In this document: piece by piece, positions 9,255 through 17,951 of the stretch
How positions within the stretch are numbered: position 1 is the stretch's first letter
How the letters are laid out: each line of letters opens with the position of its first letter
Assembly (NCBI GenBank): GCA_937942435.1
Contig: CALDEM010000014.1
Span: 1 to 64,000, forward strand
Reading direction: 5' to 3'
Origin: an uncultured Saprospiraceae bacterium
GTDB taxonomy: Bacteria > Bacteroidota > Bacteroidia > Chitinophagales > Saprospiraceae
Length of the DNA: 64,000 nt
Translations under genes and position numbers: made by a program
The notes under the pieces: generated by a model
Databases searched by the model: none
What the model was told of the DNA's origin: nothing
What the model saw: only the letters and a program-made list of their open reading frames with translations

Positions 9255-10286
9255 ATGGGTCTATTTAGTTTTTTTAAACAGGAGTTGGCGATTGATTTGG
9301 GTACAGCAAATACCTTGATCGTTTATGAAGAGAAGGTTGTCGTAGATGAGCCATCTATAGTTGCTATGGATCGCAACACAAGAGAGCTTCTTGCAGTGGG
9401 CATCAAAGCTATGCACATGCATGAGAAGACCCACGCCAATATCATGACTGTCAGACCACTGAAAGATGGTGTAATCGCCGACTTCCAAGCTGCAGAGAAT
9501 ATGATCCAAGGAATGATCAATATGGTTGAAGGAAGACGTAAGTTTTTCACGCACCTAAAGATGGTCATTTGTATCCCATCAGGTATAACAGAAGTAGAAA
9601 AGCGGGCTGTATTTGATAGTGCAGACCATGTAGACTCTAAGGAGACCTATCTGATCCATGAGCCAATGGCGGCAGCACTTGGTATCGGGATCAACGTGAT
9701 GGAGCCTATGGGCAACATGATTATAGATATAGGGGGAGGGACTACTGAGATCGCAGTTATCGCACTTGCAGGTATCGTAACGGATCAATCTATCAGAACA
9801 GCAGGAGATGAACTCAACGATGACATCGTTGAGTATGTGAAGAGGATGCATAACCTCTTGATAGGAGAGAGAACTGCAGAAAGAATCAAAAAAGAAGTGG
9901 GCTCAGCGATTGTTGATTTAGAGAATCCACCGGAGAAGATAGCCGTCAATGGTAGAGACTTGCTTACTGGTATACCTAAGCAGATTTTTGTAGGACACGA
10001 AGAGGTAGCAGAATCTATAGACAAGTCAATCGCGAAGATCGAAGACGCCATCATTAGAGCTCTTGAAGAAACACCTCCAGAGCTTTCTTCAGATATATAT
10101 CGCACGGGTATATTTTTAACAGGAGGAGGCGCACTACTTAGAGGTCTTGATAAGCGTATAGCTGAGAAGACTAAGCTGAAAGTATTTGTTGCTGATGATC
10201 CGCTCAGAGCAGTTGTAAGAGGTACTGGCAAAGCACTAAAGCATACAAAGGAATATACTTTCCTCATGGACCGTAGAAGTATGTAA
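9255..10286 (+). CDS. mreB: Rod shape-determining actin homologue
   Basis: MreB is the bacterial actin that directs the elongation machinery under the inner membrane. The phosphate loops LAIDLGTANTLI and IIDIGGGTTEIAV and the adenosine motif TGGGALLRGLDKRI are all intact in 343 aa. It is the first gene of a tight plus-strand run with mreC (2 nt), mreD (8 nt overlap) and mrdA, which implies one operon. Confidence 0.97.
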   Translation: MGLFSFFKQELAIDLGTANTLIVYEEKVVVDEPSIVAMDRNTRELLAVGIKAMHMHEKTHANIMTVRPLKDGVIADFQAAENMIQGMINMVEGRRKFFTHLKMVICIPSGITEVEKRAVFDSADHVDSKETYLIHEPMAAALGIGINVMEPMGNMIIDIGGGTTEIAVIALAGIVTDQSIRTAGDELNDDIVEYVKRMHNLLIGERTAERIKKEVGSAIVDLENPPEKIAVNGRDLLTGIPKQIFVGHEEVAESIDKSIAKIEDAIIRALEETPPELSSDIYRTGIFLTGGGALLRGLDKRIAEKTKLKVFVADDPLRAVVRGTGKALKHTKEYTFLMDRRSM

Positions 10287-10288
10287 GT

Positions 10289-11095
10289 ATGTCTTTTTTG
10301 GCATCACTTGCACAGCGGTTTTCTCATATAGCACTATTCATCCTGTGCGAACTCATCGCATTTATCTTGATTATTAATTTTAATCAGAAGCAAAGAGATA
10401 TCTTTTTGCATTCGTCATCACTGATGTCGGGAAGTTTATTGAAGAAGACTTCTGAGCTCAAAGATTACATGTCACTACAGCAGTCCAATGCTGACTTACT
10501 TAAAGAAAACGCTCGCTTGCTACAAGAGATCATCAGTATGCCAAGATCAGAAGTGCCTACTCCTGACAGTAACCAACTTGCGTATGATGTCATCCCAGCA
10601 CATGTGATTAACAATAGTATATTATCTATTCGAAATCACTTTACAATTGACAAAGGAAGTATAGATGGTGTACAACCGTCCATGGGCGTTGTAACCCTAG
10701 GAGGTATAGCAGGTATCGTCAAAAGCGTCAATGAAAGATATGCAACAGTTATATCACTTGTTAATGTTGATGTAAGAGTGAGTGCGAGTATTGCTGACAA
10801 AGATTACTTTGGAACCGTGTCTTGGAATGGGCAAGCATATTCTTCTCTTATCCTCAATGCTATACCAACTCATGCAGACATAAACATCGGAGATAAGATC
10901 GTAACCAATGGTTACTCCACTATATTTCCGCCGGGCTTGGATGTAGGCGAAGTCTTATCATTTGATATCAACAAAAATGGAGCATTTTATGATGTTGCGA
11001 TCAAACCACATGTCGATTTTTCAAGTTTGGACTATGTATATGTTTTAAAAGGTAACTTTGCCAAAGAACTTATCTCTCTTATAGAAGATGAATAG
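10289..11095 (+). CDS. mreC: Rod shape-determining protein MreC
   Basis: MreC is a bitopic inner-membrane scaffold that links MreB/MreD to PBP2. An N-terminal membrane segment (about 12-30), a coiled coil (about 48-78) and a periplasmic beta-barrel-like domain with MGVVTLGGIAGIVK and GDKIVTNGYSTIFPPGLDVG can be followed. The gene sits between mreB and mreD in the standard order. Confidence 0.94.
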   Translation: MSFLASLAQRFSHIALFILCELIAFILIINFNQKQRDIFLHSSSLMSGSLLKKTSELKDYMSLQQSNADLLKENARLLQEIISMPRSEVPTPDSNQLAYDVIPAHVINNSILSIRNHFTIDKGSIDGVQPSMGVVTLGGIAGIVKSVNERYATVISLVNVDVRVSASIADKDYFGTVSWNGQAYSSLILNAIPTHADINIGDKIVTNGYSTIFPPGLDVGEVLSFDINKNGAFYDVAIKPHVDFSSLDYVYVLKGNFAKELISLIEDE

Positions 11096-11597
11096 GCTAC
11101 ACATAGGCCACATCGTCACATCAGTTATCATTGTCCTTGTTCAGATTCTGCTGCTCAAGAATATTCAAATCGTAGTATTTGATAGGTTTACTCTTTCTGT
11201 ATTGATCTATCCTGTTGTTGTGATATTTCTCCCCGTGGAGATGAGGAGGTCCGCTGTTGTTCTGATTGCTTTTTTCTTAGGTCTGTTTATAGATTCATTT
11301 TATGACTCACCAGGGGTTCATACTGCTGCGTTGGTATTGACGGGATTTTTTAGAGGTACTATATTAAGATTGCTTGAGCCCAGACAAGGTTATCGCAACA
11401 ACGTATCTATCGGCCCAAAGGCTTATGGACTTAGTTGGTTTCTTTACTATCTGGGAGTCTTACTCTTCGTTCATATTTTTGCTTATTTTTCTCTAGACGC
11501 ATTTACATTTGTATATATCATTAAGATCTTAGTCAATACTTTGATGAGCTTTATCGTTTCATATTTGATCATTACTCTTTATAAAATGATCTTCTGA
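11088..11597 (+). CDS. mreD: Rod shape-determining protein MreD
   Basis: This is a 169-aa hydrophobic protein with about five membrane helices. It was recognised mainly by position and hydropathy, with the typical LGLFIDSFYDSPGVHTAALV segment. It starts inside the last codons of mreC (8-nt overlap), which points to translational coupling. MreD is an integral membrane partner of MreC in the elongasome. Confidence 0.9.
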   Translation: MNRLHIGHIVTSVIIVLVQILLLKNIQIVVFDRFTLSVLIYPVVVIFLPVEMRRSAVVLIAFFLGLFIDSFYDSPGVHTAALVLTGFFRGTILRLLEPRQGYRNNVSIGPKAYGLSWFLYYLGVLLFVHIFAYFSLDAFTFVYIIKILVNTLMSFIVSYLIITLYKMIF

Positions 11598-11600
11598 TAT

Positions 11601-13451
11601 ATGGATAACAATTCGAGATATCGTGTTATTGTATTGATTATAATCGTAGGAAGTATCCTTTTGCTCGCTCATCTTTTTAATCATCAGATATTAGATAAAA
11701 AGTATAGAGATCAAGCTCGTAGCAGGACGCTTATCAAAAGAAATATCACTGCTCCCCGGGGGATCATCTATGATCGTAATCAAGAACTCTTGGTGGTCAA
11801 TGAACCTACTTATGAGTTAGAGATGATATATCAAGAAGTAGCAGAAGACATGGATGTAGGCCTCTTTTGTGATCTTCTAAGCATAAGTGAAGAGGACTAT
11901 GCTGAGCTTATAAAAACAGCTACAACCAGGAGGTATTTTAAGAAGTATATACCGATCACTTTTTTATCTAACATAGAGCCCGTAGATTTTGCAAAATTTC
12001 AGGAACACCTTTTTCGATTTCCAGGTTTTTATGCAAAGCTTAAAAACAAACGTAATTACCCAAGTCCACATGCTGCTCACGTCCTTGGATATATCAGCGA
12101 AGTCAATAATGATGACCTAGAACAACAACCCGATGTCTATGCAATCGGAGATATCAAAGGAACAAGTGGGATAGAAAGAGTCTATGAGGATCAACTAAGA
12201 GGAAGTAAAGGCGTAGAGTATATCTTAAAAGATAACGTCGGTCGAGAAGTTGAGGAATACAACAGCGGGCAACTAGACAATGATGCAACGTCTGGAGAGG
12301 ATATTCTAACAACATTAGATATAGACCTCCAAGCTTATGGAGAATCGTTGATGGAAAACAAACGAGGTTCTATAGTTGCTATCGAACCAAGCACTGGAGA
12401 GATACTTAGCATCATTAGTGCACCATCCTATGATCCTAACAAGTTGTCTTTAGGTAAGTCCAGAAGTAATACTTTTTTAGAAATGTTATCTGACTCTATC
12501 AATGAACCACTCTTGGATCGCCCTCTTCAAGCGGCATATCCACCTGGTTCAATATTTAAACCCATCCTATCATTGATAGCACTTCAAGAGGGAGTCTGGT
12601 ATGCAAGGAAGCCAATGGTTTGTACCGGCGAATATCATGTGAATAAAAGGAAAGGATTTAGCCAAGGCTGTAGAGTTCATCCAACTCCTAAAAACCTCCA
12701 AACTGCACTACAATATTCTTGTAATACTTACTACTACCAGATGGTAAGAGATTATATAGATCGATATGGTTATAACAACCCTGGTGAAGGCTTAGATGAG
12801 TTGATGGGCTACTTGAAACAATTTGGAATAGGAGAAAAATTAGGAGTTGATCTTTTGAATGAGCGAGAAGGCTTTAGGCCAAGTGCATTGTACTATGACA
12901 AAAGGATAAACACGAGAGAGTATTCGTGGAAGTCGACCTATATACTCTCTCTTGGTATCGGTCAAGGAGAGCTTCAGCTAACAACTCTTCAGATGGCTAA
13001 TCTTGCTGCCATCATTGCTAATCGAGGATATTATTACCCACCGCATATTCTAAAATCATTTGCATCTAACAATCCTATCGGTCTGCAGTACACACAGAAG
13101 CAAACTGTAGCTATAGACAGTCAACACTTTGAAACGGTCATAGAAGGGATGGAAATGGTAGTGCGAGGAGGAAGTGGGGGTCGAGCCTATGTATCGGGCT
13201 TAGACATCTGTGGAAAAACAGGAACTTCGCAGAATGCAGGGCAGGATCATTCAGTTTTTTTTGCATTCGCCCCAAAGGATGATCCTAAGATTGCAATTGC
13301 GGTATATGTAGAAAATGCAGGTGGAGGAAGTGCTGTAGCGGCTCCCATAGCTGGCTTAGTAATTGAAAAGTATCTTAAAGATAGTATCGCTCCCAACCGA
13401 CTTAGCGTTGAAGAAAGGATCAAGCAACTCAACTTTACAGACCTTCCATAG
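11601..13451 (+). CDS. mrdA: Penicillin-binding protein 2, cell-elongation transpeptidase
   Basis: PBP2 crosslinks peptidoglycan during side-wall growth. The order is: N-terminal membrane anchor (about 8-27), dimerisation domain, and a transpeptidase domain with the three catalytic motifs SIFK (Ser317/Lys320), SCN (373-375) and KTG (539-541). The 616-aa length is normal. It follows mreD by 3 nt. Its usual partner rodA does not follow; folA comes next. Confidence 0.95.
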   Translation: MDNNSRYRVIVLIIIVGSILLLAHLFNHQILDKKYRDQARSRTLIKRNITAPRGIIYDRNQELLVVNEPTYELEMIYQEVAEDMDVGLFCDLLSISEEDYAELIKTATTRRYFKKYIPITFLSNIEPVDFAKFQEHLFRFPGFYAKLKNKRNYPSPHAAHVLGYISEVNNDDLEQQPDVYAIGDIKGTSGIERVYEDQLRGSKGVEYILKDNVGREVEEYNSGQLDNDATSGEDILTTLDIDLQAYGESLMENKRGSIVAIEPSTGEILSIISAPSYDPNKLSLGKSRSNTFLEMLSDSINEPLLDRPLQAAYPPGSIFKPILSLIALQEGVWYARKPMVCTGEYHVNKRKGFSQGCRVHPTPKNLQTALQYSCNTYYYQMVRDYIDRYGYNNPGEGLDELMGYLKQFGIGEKLGVDLLNEREGFRPSALYYDKRINTREYSWKSTYILSLGIGQGELQLTTLQMANLAAIIANRGYYYPPHILKSFASNNPIGLQYTQKQTVAIDSQHFETVIEGMEMVVRGGSGGRAYVSGLDICGKTGTSQNAGQDHSVFFAFAPKDDPKIAIAVYVENAGGGSAVAAPIAGLVIEKYLKDSIAPNRLSVEERIKQLNFTDLP

Positions 13452-13499
13452 AACCTTCTGTGCTTAATTGCACTTAATAGAAACATACTTTAGAAGATT

Positions 13500-13994
13500 A
13501 TGATAATATCCGCGATCGTCGCAAGAGCAGAAAATAGAATCATTGGGAAAGACAACGACTTGCCGTGGAGACTTCCAGGAGATCTAAAATGGTTTAAACA
13601 AAAGACACTGAATCGACATATCATCATGGGTAGAAAGTCATTTGAGTCTATCCCTAATCCACTATCTAAAAGAGTAAATATTGTTGTCACTAGAGATAAG
13701 TCTTACTATCATTCTGGAGCCATCATAACTCACTCCATAGACGAAGCGTTAGCTTATGCTCATCAGGAAGGAGAAGACGAAGCTTTCATATTGGGTGGCG
13801 GCAACATCTACAAGCAAACCCTTGATATCTGGGATCGACTTTATCTTACTGAAGTTCATGCGAGTCCAGAAGGCGATACTTACTTTCCAGAAGTAAATGT
13901 TGACTTATTTGATCTCTCATTTGAAGAACGTCACGAAGCTGATGAGCGTAATCAGTATAGTTACACTTTTAAAATATTGAATCGGAAGAAGTAA
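13500..13994 (+). CDS. folA: Dihydrofolate reductase
   Basis: FolA reduces dihydrofolate to tetrahydrofolate with NADPH. The 164-aa protein shows the substrate loop NDLPWRLPGDLKWFK, the NADPH motif IIMGRKSFESI and the GGGNIYKQ loop. It lies 48 nt after mrdA on the same strand and converges on the cytochrome/LRR gene. Confidence 0.96.
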   Translation: MIISAIVARAENRIIGKDNDLPWRLPGDLKWFKQKTLNRHIIMGRKSFESIPNPLSKRVNIVVTRDKSYYHSGAIITHSIDEALAYAHQEGEDEAFILGGGNIYKQTLDIWDRLYLTEVHASPEGDTYFPEVNVDLFDLSFEERHEADERNQYSYTFKILNRKK

Positions 13995-14009
13995 TAAGGC
14001 GATTGAGAT

Positions 14010-15371
14010 TTAGTTTTCTATCCCCCCAACTATCTCTATATCCGGATAATCAATTCTTGCTTGAGCCAATGCATCGGATGTGATATCTGATTGCCATACA
14101 TAGAGACTCTTGAGCTTAGGCATCTTATCGAGCAGCTCAAAAAAACTATCGTCCACCTTTGTATTTATGAGATTGATCGTTTCTAAGTTAGATAAATTTT
14201 CTAATTGTGATATCCCTGCAGACGTGATAGGGTTACCTTGTATTTTTAACTTTGTAAGATTAGAAAGTGCTTTGAAGTTAGAAAGCATATCATCAGTTAA
14301 ACCGCTATTTGGCAGTTGTAGCCATGTGATTTGATCTGACGCCGCAGATAAACTGCTGAGCTGTTCTGATGTAACTTCCGATCCGATGTGATTGCTTATT
14401 TCAACCCATCCATTGCTATTGGATATAGCATTGATCTTTATACCTGTAGCTGATATGTCGGCGAAAGTAGCAGAGTCGGGTAAAGATATTTTGGTTTTTT
14501 CAATCCAAGGGCGAGGGGTTAGATCAAGGTTGTATCTACTCATTAAGATGGCCTTTATACTTTCGTCAGCAGTAAGCGTACTGACTGATGAGTTATAATC
14601 TGCACCTTCTGTGATCCACCATTCTAAAAGTCTTACTTCACGATAAGTCATATGTGTCCCGCTGGTCGGCATAAACTTCGCACTGCTCGTAGGAAGTGTA
14701 ACTCTTCTTAGGACTTCACTAGTTATGTCTCCGCTTATGATGACTGCTCCTCCATCGCCTCCTAACTTTATAGAATCTATAGAAGCCATATTGAGCCCTC
14801 CATTTTGAGTGTTGTCATTATGACAACCGAGACACTTCTTTTCAAATGTCGGAAATATAATATCTCTATATGTCATTACACTGTCAGGATCTGTAAACTG
14901 TGGCAGGTCATTTCCAGTTTTGCCATAACCCATTAATTTTTGAATGGGTGTCGGCGCATACTCAAGTAGATAATCCGAACCATGCGTCATGTTGCCGCCG
15001 AGATGACCCGTTACAGCAAGCATGGCAATTGAAACAACATTTGTTATTTTTTTTGATCGCGCGTTAGGATTTGGATCCCTCCGCACATACCAAGCATATA
15101 AACTGACAACGGCTATGAGAATGCCCAACCACCTATGAGCAAACAAGGTCCAATTGGCATAACTCCCATCATTAGCTAAGAACCAACCACAGAGGCTTGC
15201 AACACCAGCAGTGATGGCACTTAAGAACCAGAGATAAGAGATGGCCTTCTGATATCGTCCATCTTTGAGTCGCCACTCTAAGAGCACCGCCGCAATTATA
15301 AAACCAATAGGTAGATGGACAAAAAGTGGGTGAAATCTGCCGATGAATCCTGTTATGTCAAGTAAGAGCAT
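14010..15371 (-). CDS. Membrane protein with PSCyt1-type cytochrome c domain and leucine-rich repeats
   Basis: The N-terminal third has four membrane helices with histidines (FVHLPIGFIIAAVLLEW, LFAHRWLGILIAVVSLYAWY), a DUF2231-like region that could hold haem b. Next comes a Planctomycete-type cytochrome domain with the haem c motif CLGCH. The C-terminal part (about 290-453) carries leucine-rich repeats such as LSNLTKLKIQGNPITSAG. Known relatives occur in Planctomycetes, Verrucomicrobia and some Bacteroidota. It is the last gene of the DUF1553-DUF1501-NHL operon, so a joint electron-transfer or polymer-degradation role is inferred, not shown. Confidence 0.8.
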   Translation of the reverse strand: MLLLDITGFIGRFHPLFVHLPIGFIIAAVLLEWRLKDGRYQKAISYLWFLSAITAGVASLCGWFLANDGSYANWTLFAHRWLGILIAVVSLYAWYVRRDPNPNARSKKITNVVSIAMLAVTGHLGGNMTHGSDYLLEYAPTPIQKLMGYGKTGNDLPQFTDPDSVMTYRDIIFPTFEKKCLGCHNDNTQNGGLNMASIDSIKLGGDGGAVIISGDITSEVLRRVTLPTSSAKFMPTSGTHMTYREVRLLEWWITEGADYNSSVSTLTADESIKAILMSRYNLDLTPRPWIEKTKISLPDSATFADISATGIKINAISNSNGWVEISNHIGSEVTSEQLSSLSAASDQITWLQLPNSGLTDDMLSNFKALSNLTKLKIQGNPITSAGISQLENLSNLETINLINTKVDDSFFELLDKMPKLKSLYVWQSDITSDALAQARIDYPDIEIVGGIEN

Positions 15372-15399
15372 TTGTGTCTATTGCTTTTGAAAGTCCGAA

Positions 15400-16473
15400 T
15401 TAAACTCTTTTTAGTCTAACAGGATAAGTTTTCCCAGAATACCACTGAGGCACATATATATTTTCGTCATTGTCTATGCAGACATCGTGAGGATTAAGGA
15501 AGGTTTTTCCATCATACTCTGGTATCTGAAGTATATCGTCAGTATACGTTGGACTAGAACCTCCAGGGAAGGAGACTACTTTATTGTTTTTGTCCAAGAT
15601 AGCGACCATGCCATCATAGTCCCACCAACTCTTGGTTACGATAACTGCGAAGTATAAATTATCTCCTTTGATAACAGGTCGACAGATAGAGCAGCCAGGC
15701 AACTTTATAGTTTCCAAGTGCTTACCATCCATCGAAAATCTTTTAAACTCTTGCTTGCTGCGAGAAGTTATCAGTAACTCTGGTGTACTCGATCTATTAT
15801 CGATACAGATGCCATGCGCCGTTTGAAATTGGTCTTCACCATCACCTGTGCCGCCAAAGTGTCTGATATATTTGCCTTGAGCGTCATATTGGGTGATGAT
15901 GTTTTGGCCATAGCCATCTGTTATATAAATATCACCATTGTCAGCTACTGCGGTCTCTGTAGGTTGATATTGAGCTGCACTGCCATAGACACTTACCTCT
16001 TTGGGATAATCCCATGTCATGACCTTACGACCATCTATGGTTAGTTTGTAAACTTGATTTTTAATGGTGTCAGTTAAGTATAAAAACTCTTCTCCACCTT
16101 CATCGCTAAGCGTTAGGCCATGAGCTCCAGGATATTCTTTTCCCCAGCTCTTCACAACATCGCCATCCTTATTGTAAAAGATAATGTTGTTATTCACATG
16201 TGTTGTACACATGATGATATGACCTTGCTTATCCATCACCATCTCATGACAATGCTCAACCGGAGTCTTCTTTCTATCCTGTATACCCCAACCCTTATCT
16301 ACTTCATAGACAAAGTCACCGTGCCCTACTTTATAAGTTGCTTTTGAAGCCTCAGAAACAGGACTAGAAGGAGTTGACTCTTTGCAACTACTTAATCCAA
16401 TGATGGCACCAGCAGACGCAGCTACGCCTCCGTACTTTAAAAACTTCCTTCTTTCTATTTTTTGATTTTCCAT
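15400..16473 (-). CDS. Tat-exported NHL-repeat six-bladed propeller lipoprotein
   Basis: The N terminus has a twin-arginine motif (ERRKFLKYGG) followed by a lipobox-like LSSC, suggesting a folded lipoprotein exported by Tat. The rest of the 357 residues form NHL-type blades, for example HGLTLSDEGG, ITDGYGQNIITQYD and AHGICIDNRS, as in peptidyl-alpha-hydroxyglycine lyase-like and other six-bladed propellers. No catalytic assignment is safe. It is 3 nt downstream of the DUF1501 gene and 28 nt upstream of the cytochrome/LRR gene. Confidence 0.82.
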   Translation of the reverse strand: MENQKIERRKFLKYGGVAASAGAIIGLSSCKESTPSSPVSEASKATYKVGHGDFVYEVDKGWGIQDRKKTPVEHCHEMVMDKQGHIIMCTTHVNNNIIFYNKDGDVVKSWGKEYPGAHGLTLSDEGGEEFLYLTDTIKNQVYKLTIDGRKVMTWDYPKEVSVYGSAAQYQPTETAVADNGDIYITDGYGQNIITQYDAQGKYIRHFGGTGDGEDQFQTAHGICIDNRSSTPELLITSRSKQEFKRFSMDGKHLETIKLPGCSICRPVIKGDNLYFAVIVTKSWWDYDGMVAILDKNNKVVSFPGGSSPTYTDDILQIPEYDGKTFLNPHDVCIDNDENIYVPQWYSGKTYPVRLKRV

Positions 16474-16476
16474 TTT

Positions 16477-17940
16477 CTAAGTTAATAGGTCCTTTACAAC
16501 ATGACCATGCACATCTGTTAATCTGTATCGTCTCCCTTGATGTTTGAAAGTAAGTGCTTCATGATCCACTCCAAGTAAATGCATGATGGTTGCTTGAAAG
16601 TCATGGACATGTACAGGATCTTTGATGATGTTGTATCCGAACTCATCCGTCATACCATGGCTATAACCTTTTTTAACGCCAGCTCCTGCCATAAACATGG
16701 TGAAGCACTTAGGATGATGGTCTCGACCATAATTTGCATCTGTTAGTTTTCCTTGCGAATATGACGTTCTCCCAAACTCTCCGCCCCAGATGACGAGCGT
16801 ATCATCCAGAAGCCCTCGTTGTTTTAAGTCTGTGATGAGTGCAGCAGTTGCTTGATCAGTGTCTTTACATTGTTCTTTCATTTTGTTAGGCAAGTTACCA
16901 TGAGCATCCCAGCCTTGATGATAGAGTTGTATAAACTTAACATCTCTTTCTGCAAGCCTTCTAGCCAAGAGGCAGTTAGCTGCAAATGTTCCTGGGATCT
17001 TGCTATCTGGTCCATATAGATCGTAGATGTGATCTGGTTCTTTTTCTACATCCATGATTTCTGGGACGGACGTCTGCATACGATAAGCCATCTCATATTG
17101 TTGCATCCTTGCAAGTATCTCTGGGTCACCATTTTTCTGATGATTGAGCGCTTCTAATTCTTGCAGATAGTCCAATTGATTTCTTCTTCCAGCTGATGAT
17201 ATGCCAGGTGGATTTTCTAAATATAATACGGCATCTTTACCTCCTCTAAACTGAGTGCCCTGATGATGTGATGGCAGAAATCCGTTGCCCCATAGTCGCG
17301 CATATAGCGGTTGTCCGCCGACTTTTCCTTTTGTAATTAGCACCACAAAAGATGGGAGATTGTTGTTATCAGAACCCAGTCCATAACTCAGCCAAGAACC
17401 TATAGAAGGCCTGCCAGGAAGTTCTGAACCCGTCTGCATAAATGTAATCGCAGGATCATGGTTGATGGCATCAGTATGCATGGATTTTATAAAGCAGAGT
17501 TCATCAACTATCTTAGCAGTATGTGGCATGAGGTCACTTACCCAAGCCCCACTATCACCATGTTGTTTAAAATCAAACACACTCCCAGCCAATGGAAAAG
17601 AAGCTTGGCCAGCACTCATACCTGTAAGCCTCTGTCCACCAAATACACTGTCAGGCATGTCTTGCCCTACCATTTTGTTGAGCATCGGCTTTGGATCAAA
17701 GAGCTCCATCTGCGAAGGACCACCACTTTGAAATAAGTAGATGACTCTTTTAGCCTTTGGCGTAAAATGAGGCCCTCCTAGTATACCTCCTCCTGTGGAA
17801 GTAAGATTAGAAATTGTACTTGCAAACGACTTTTGCGGTGCGATCATCGAACTAAGTGCAGCAGCACCTAACCCTAGGGTCGTCCTACCTAAAAAATCTC
17901 GACGACTATAATTTTTATTTTCATTGTGACATCCACACAT
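16477..17940 (-). CDS. DUF1501 family protein, Tat signal
   Basis: DUF1501 proteins are sulfatase/alkaline-phosphatase-fold relatives of unknown activity, almost always encoded next to a DUF1549/DUF1553 gene. Here the 487-aa protein has a twin-arginine signal (SRRDFLGRTTLGLGAAAL) and family landmarks YLFQSGGPSQMELFDPKP, IKSMHTDAINHDPA and WGGEFGRT. It lies 11 nt downstream of the DUF1553 gene. Function is unknown; a role in breakdown of a complex substrate is a common guess from context. Confidence 0.92.
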   Translation of the reverse strand: MCGCHNENKNYSRRDFLGRTTLGLGAAALSSMIAPQKSFASTISNLTSTGGGILGGPHFTPKAKRVIYLFQSGGPSQMELFDPKPMLNKMVGQDMPDSVFGGQRLTGMSAGQASFPLAGSVFDFKQHGDSGAWVSDLMPHTAKIVDELCFIKSMHTDAINHDPAITFMQTGSELPGRPSIGSWLSYGLGSDNNNLPSFVVLITKGKVGGQPLYARLWGNGFLPSHHQGTQFRGGKDAVLYLENPPGISSAGRRNQLDYLQELEALNHQKNGDPEILARMQQYEMAYRMQTSVPEIMDVEKEPDHIYDLYGPDSKIPGTFAANCLLARRLAERDVKFIQLYHQGWDAHGNLPNKMKEQCKDTDQATAALITDLKQRGLLDDTLVIWGGEFGRTSYSQGKLTDANYGRDHHPKCFTMFMAGAGVKKGYSHGMTDEFGYNIIKDPVHVHDFQATIMHLLGVDHEALTFKHQGRRYRLTDVHGHVVKDLLT

Positions 17941-17951
17941 AGTCTATTAGT

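Noticed and set aside
9785-10267. 160-aa minus-strand ORF (Ser/Pro-rich) inside mreB
   Set aside because: Antisense of a highly conserved gene; composition is what mirrored MreB codons give.
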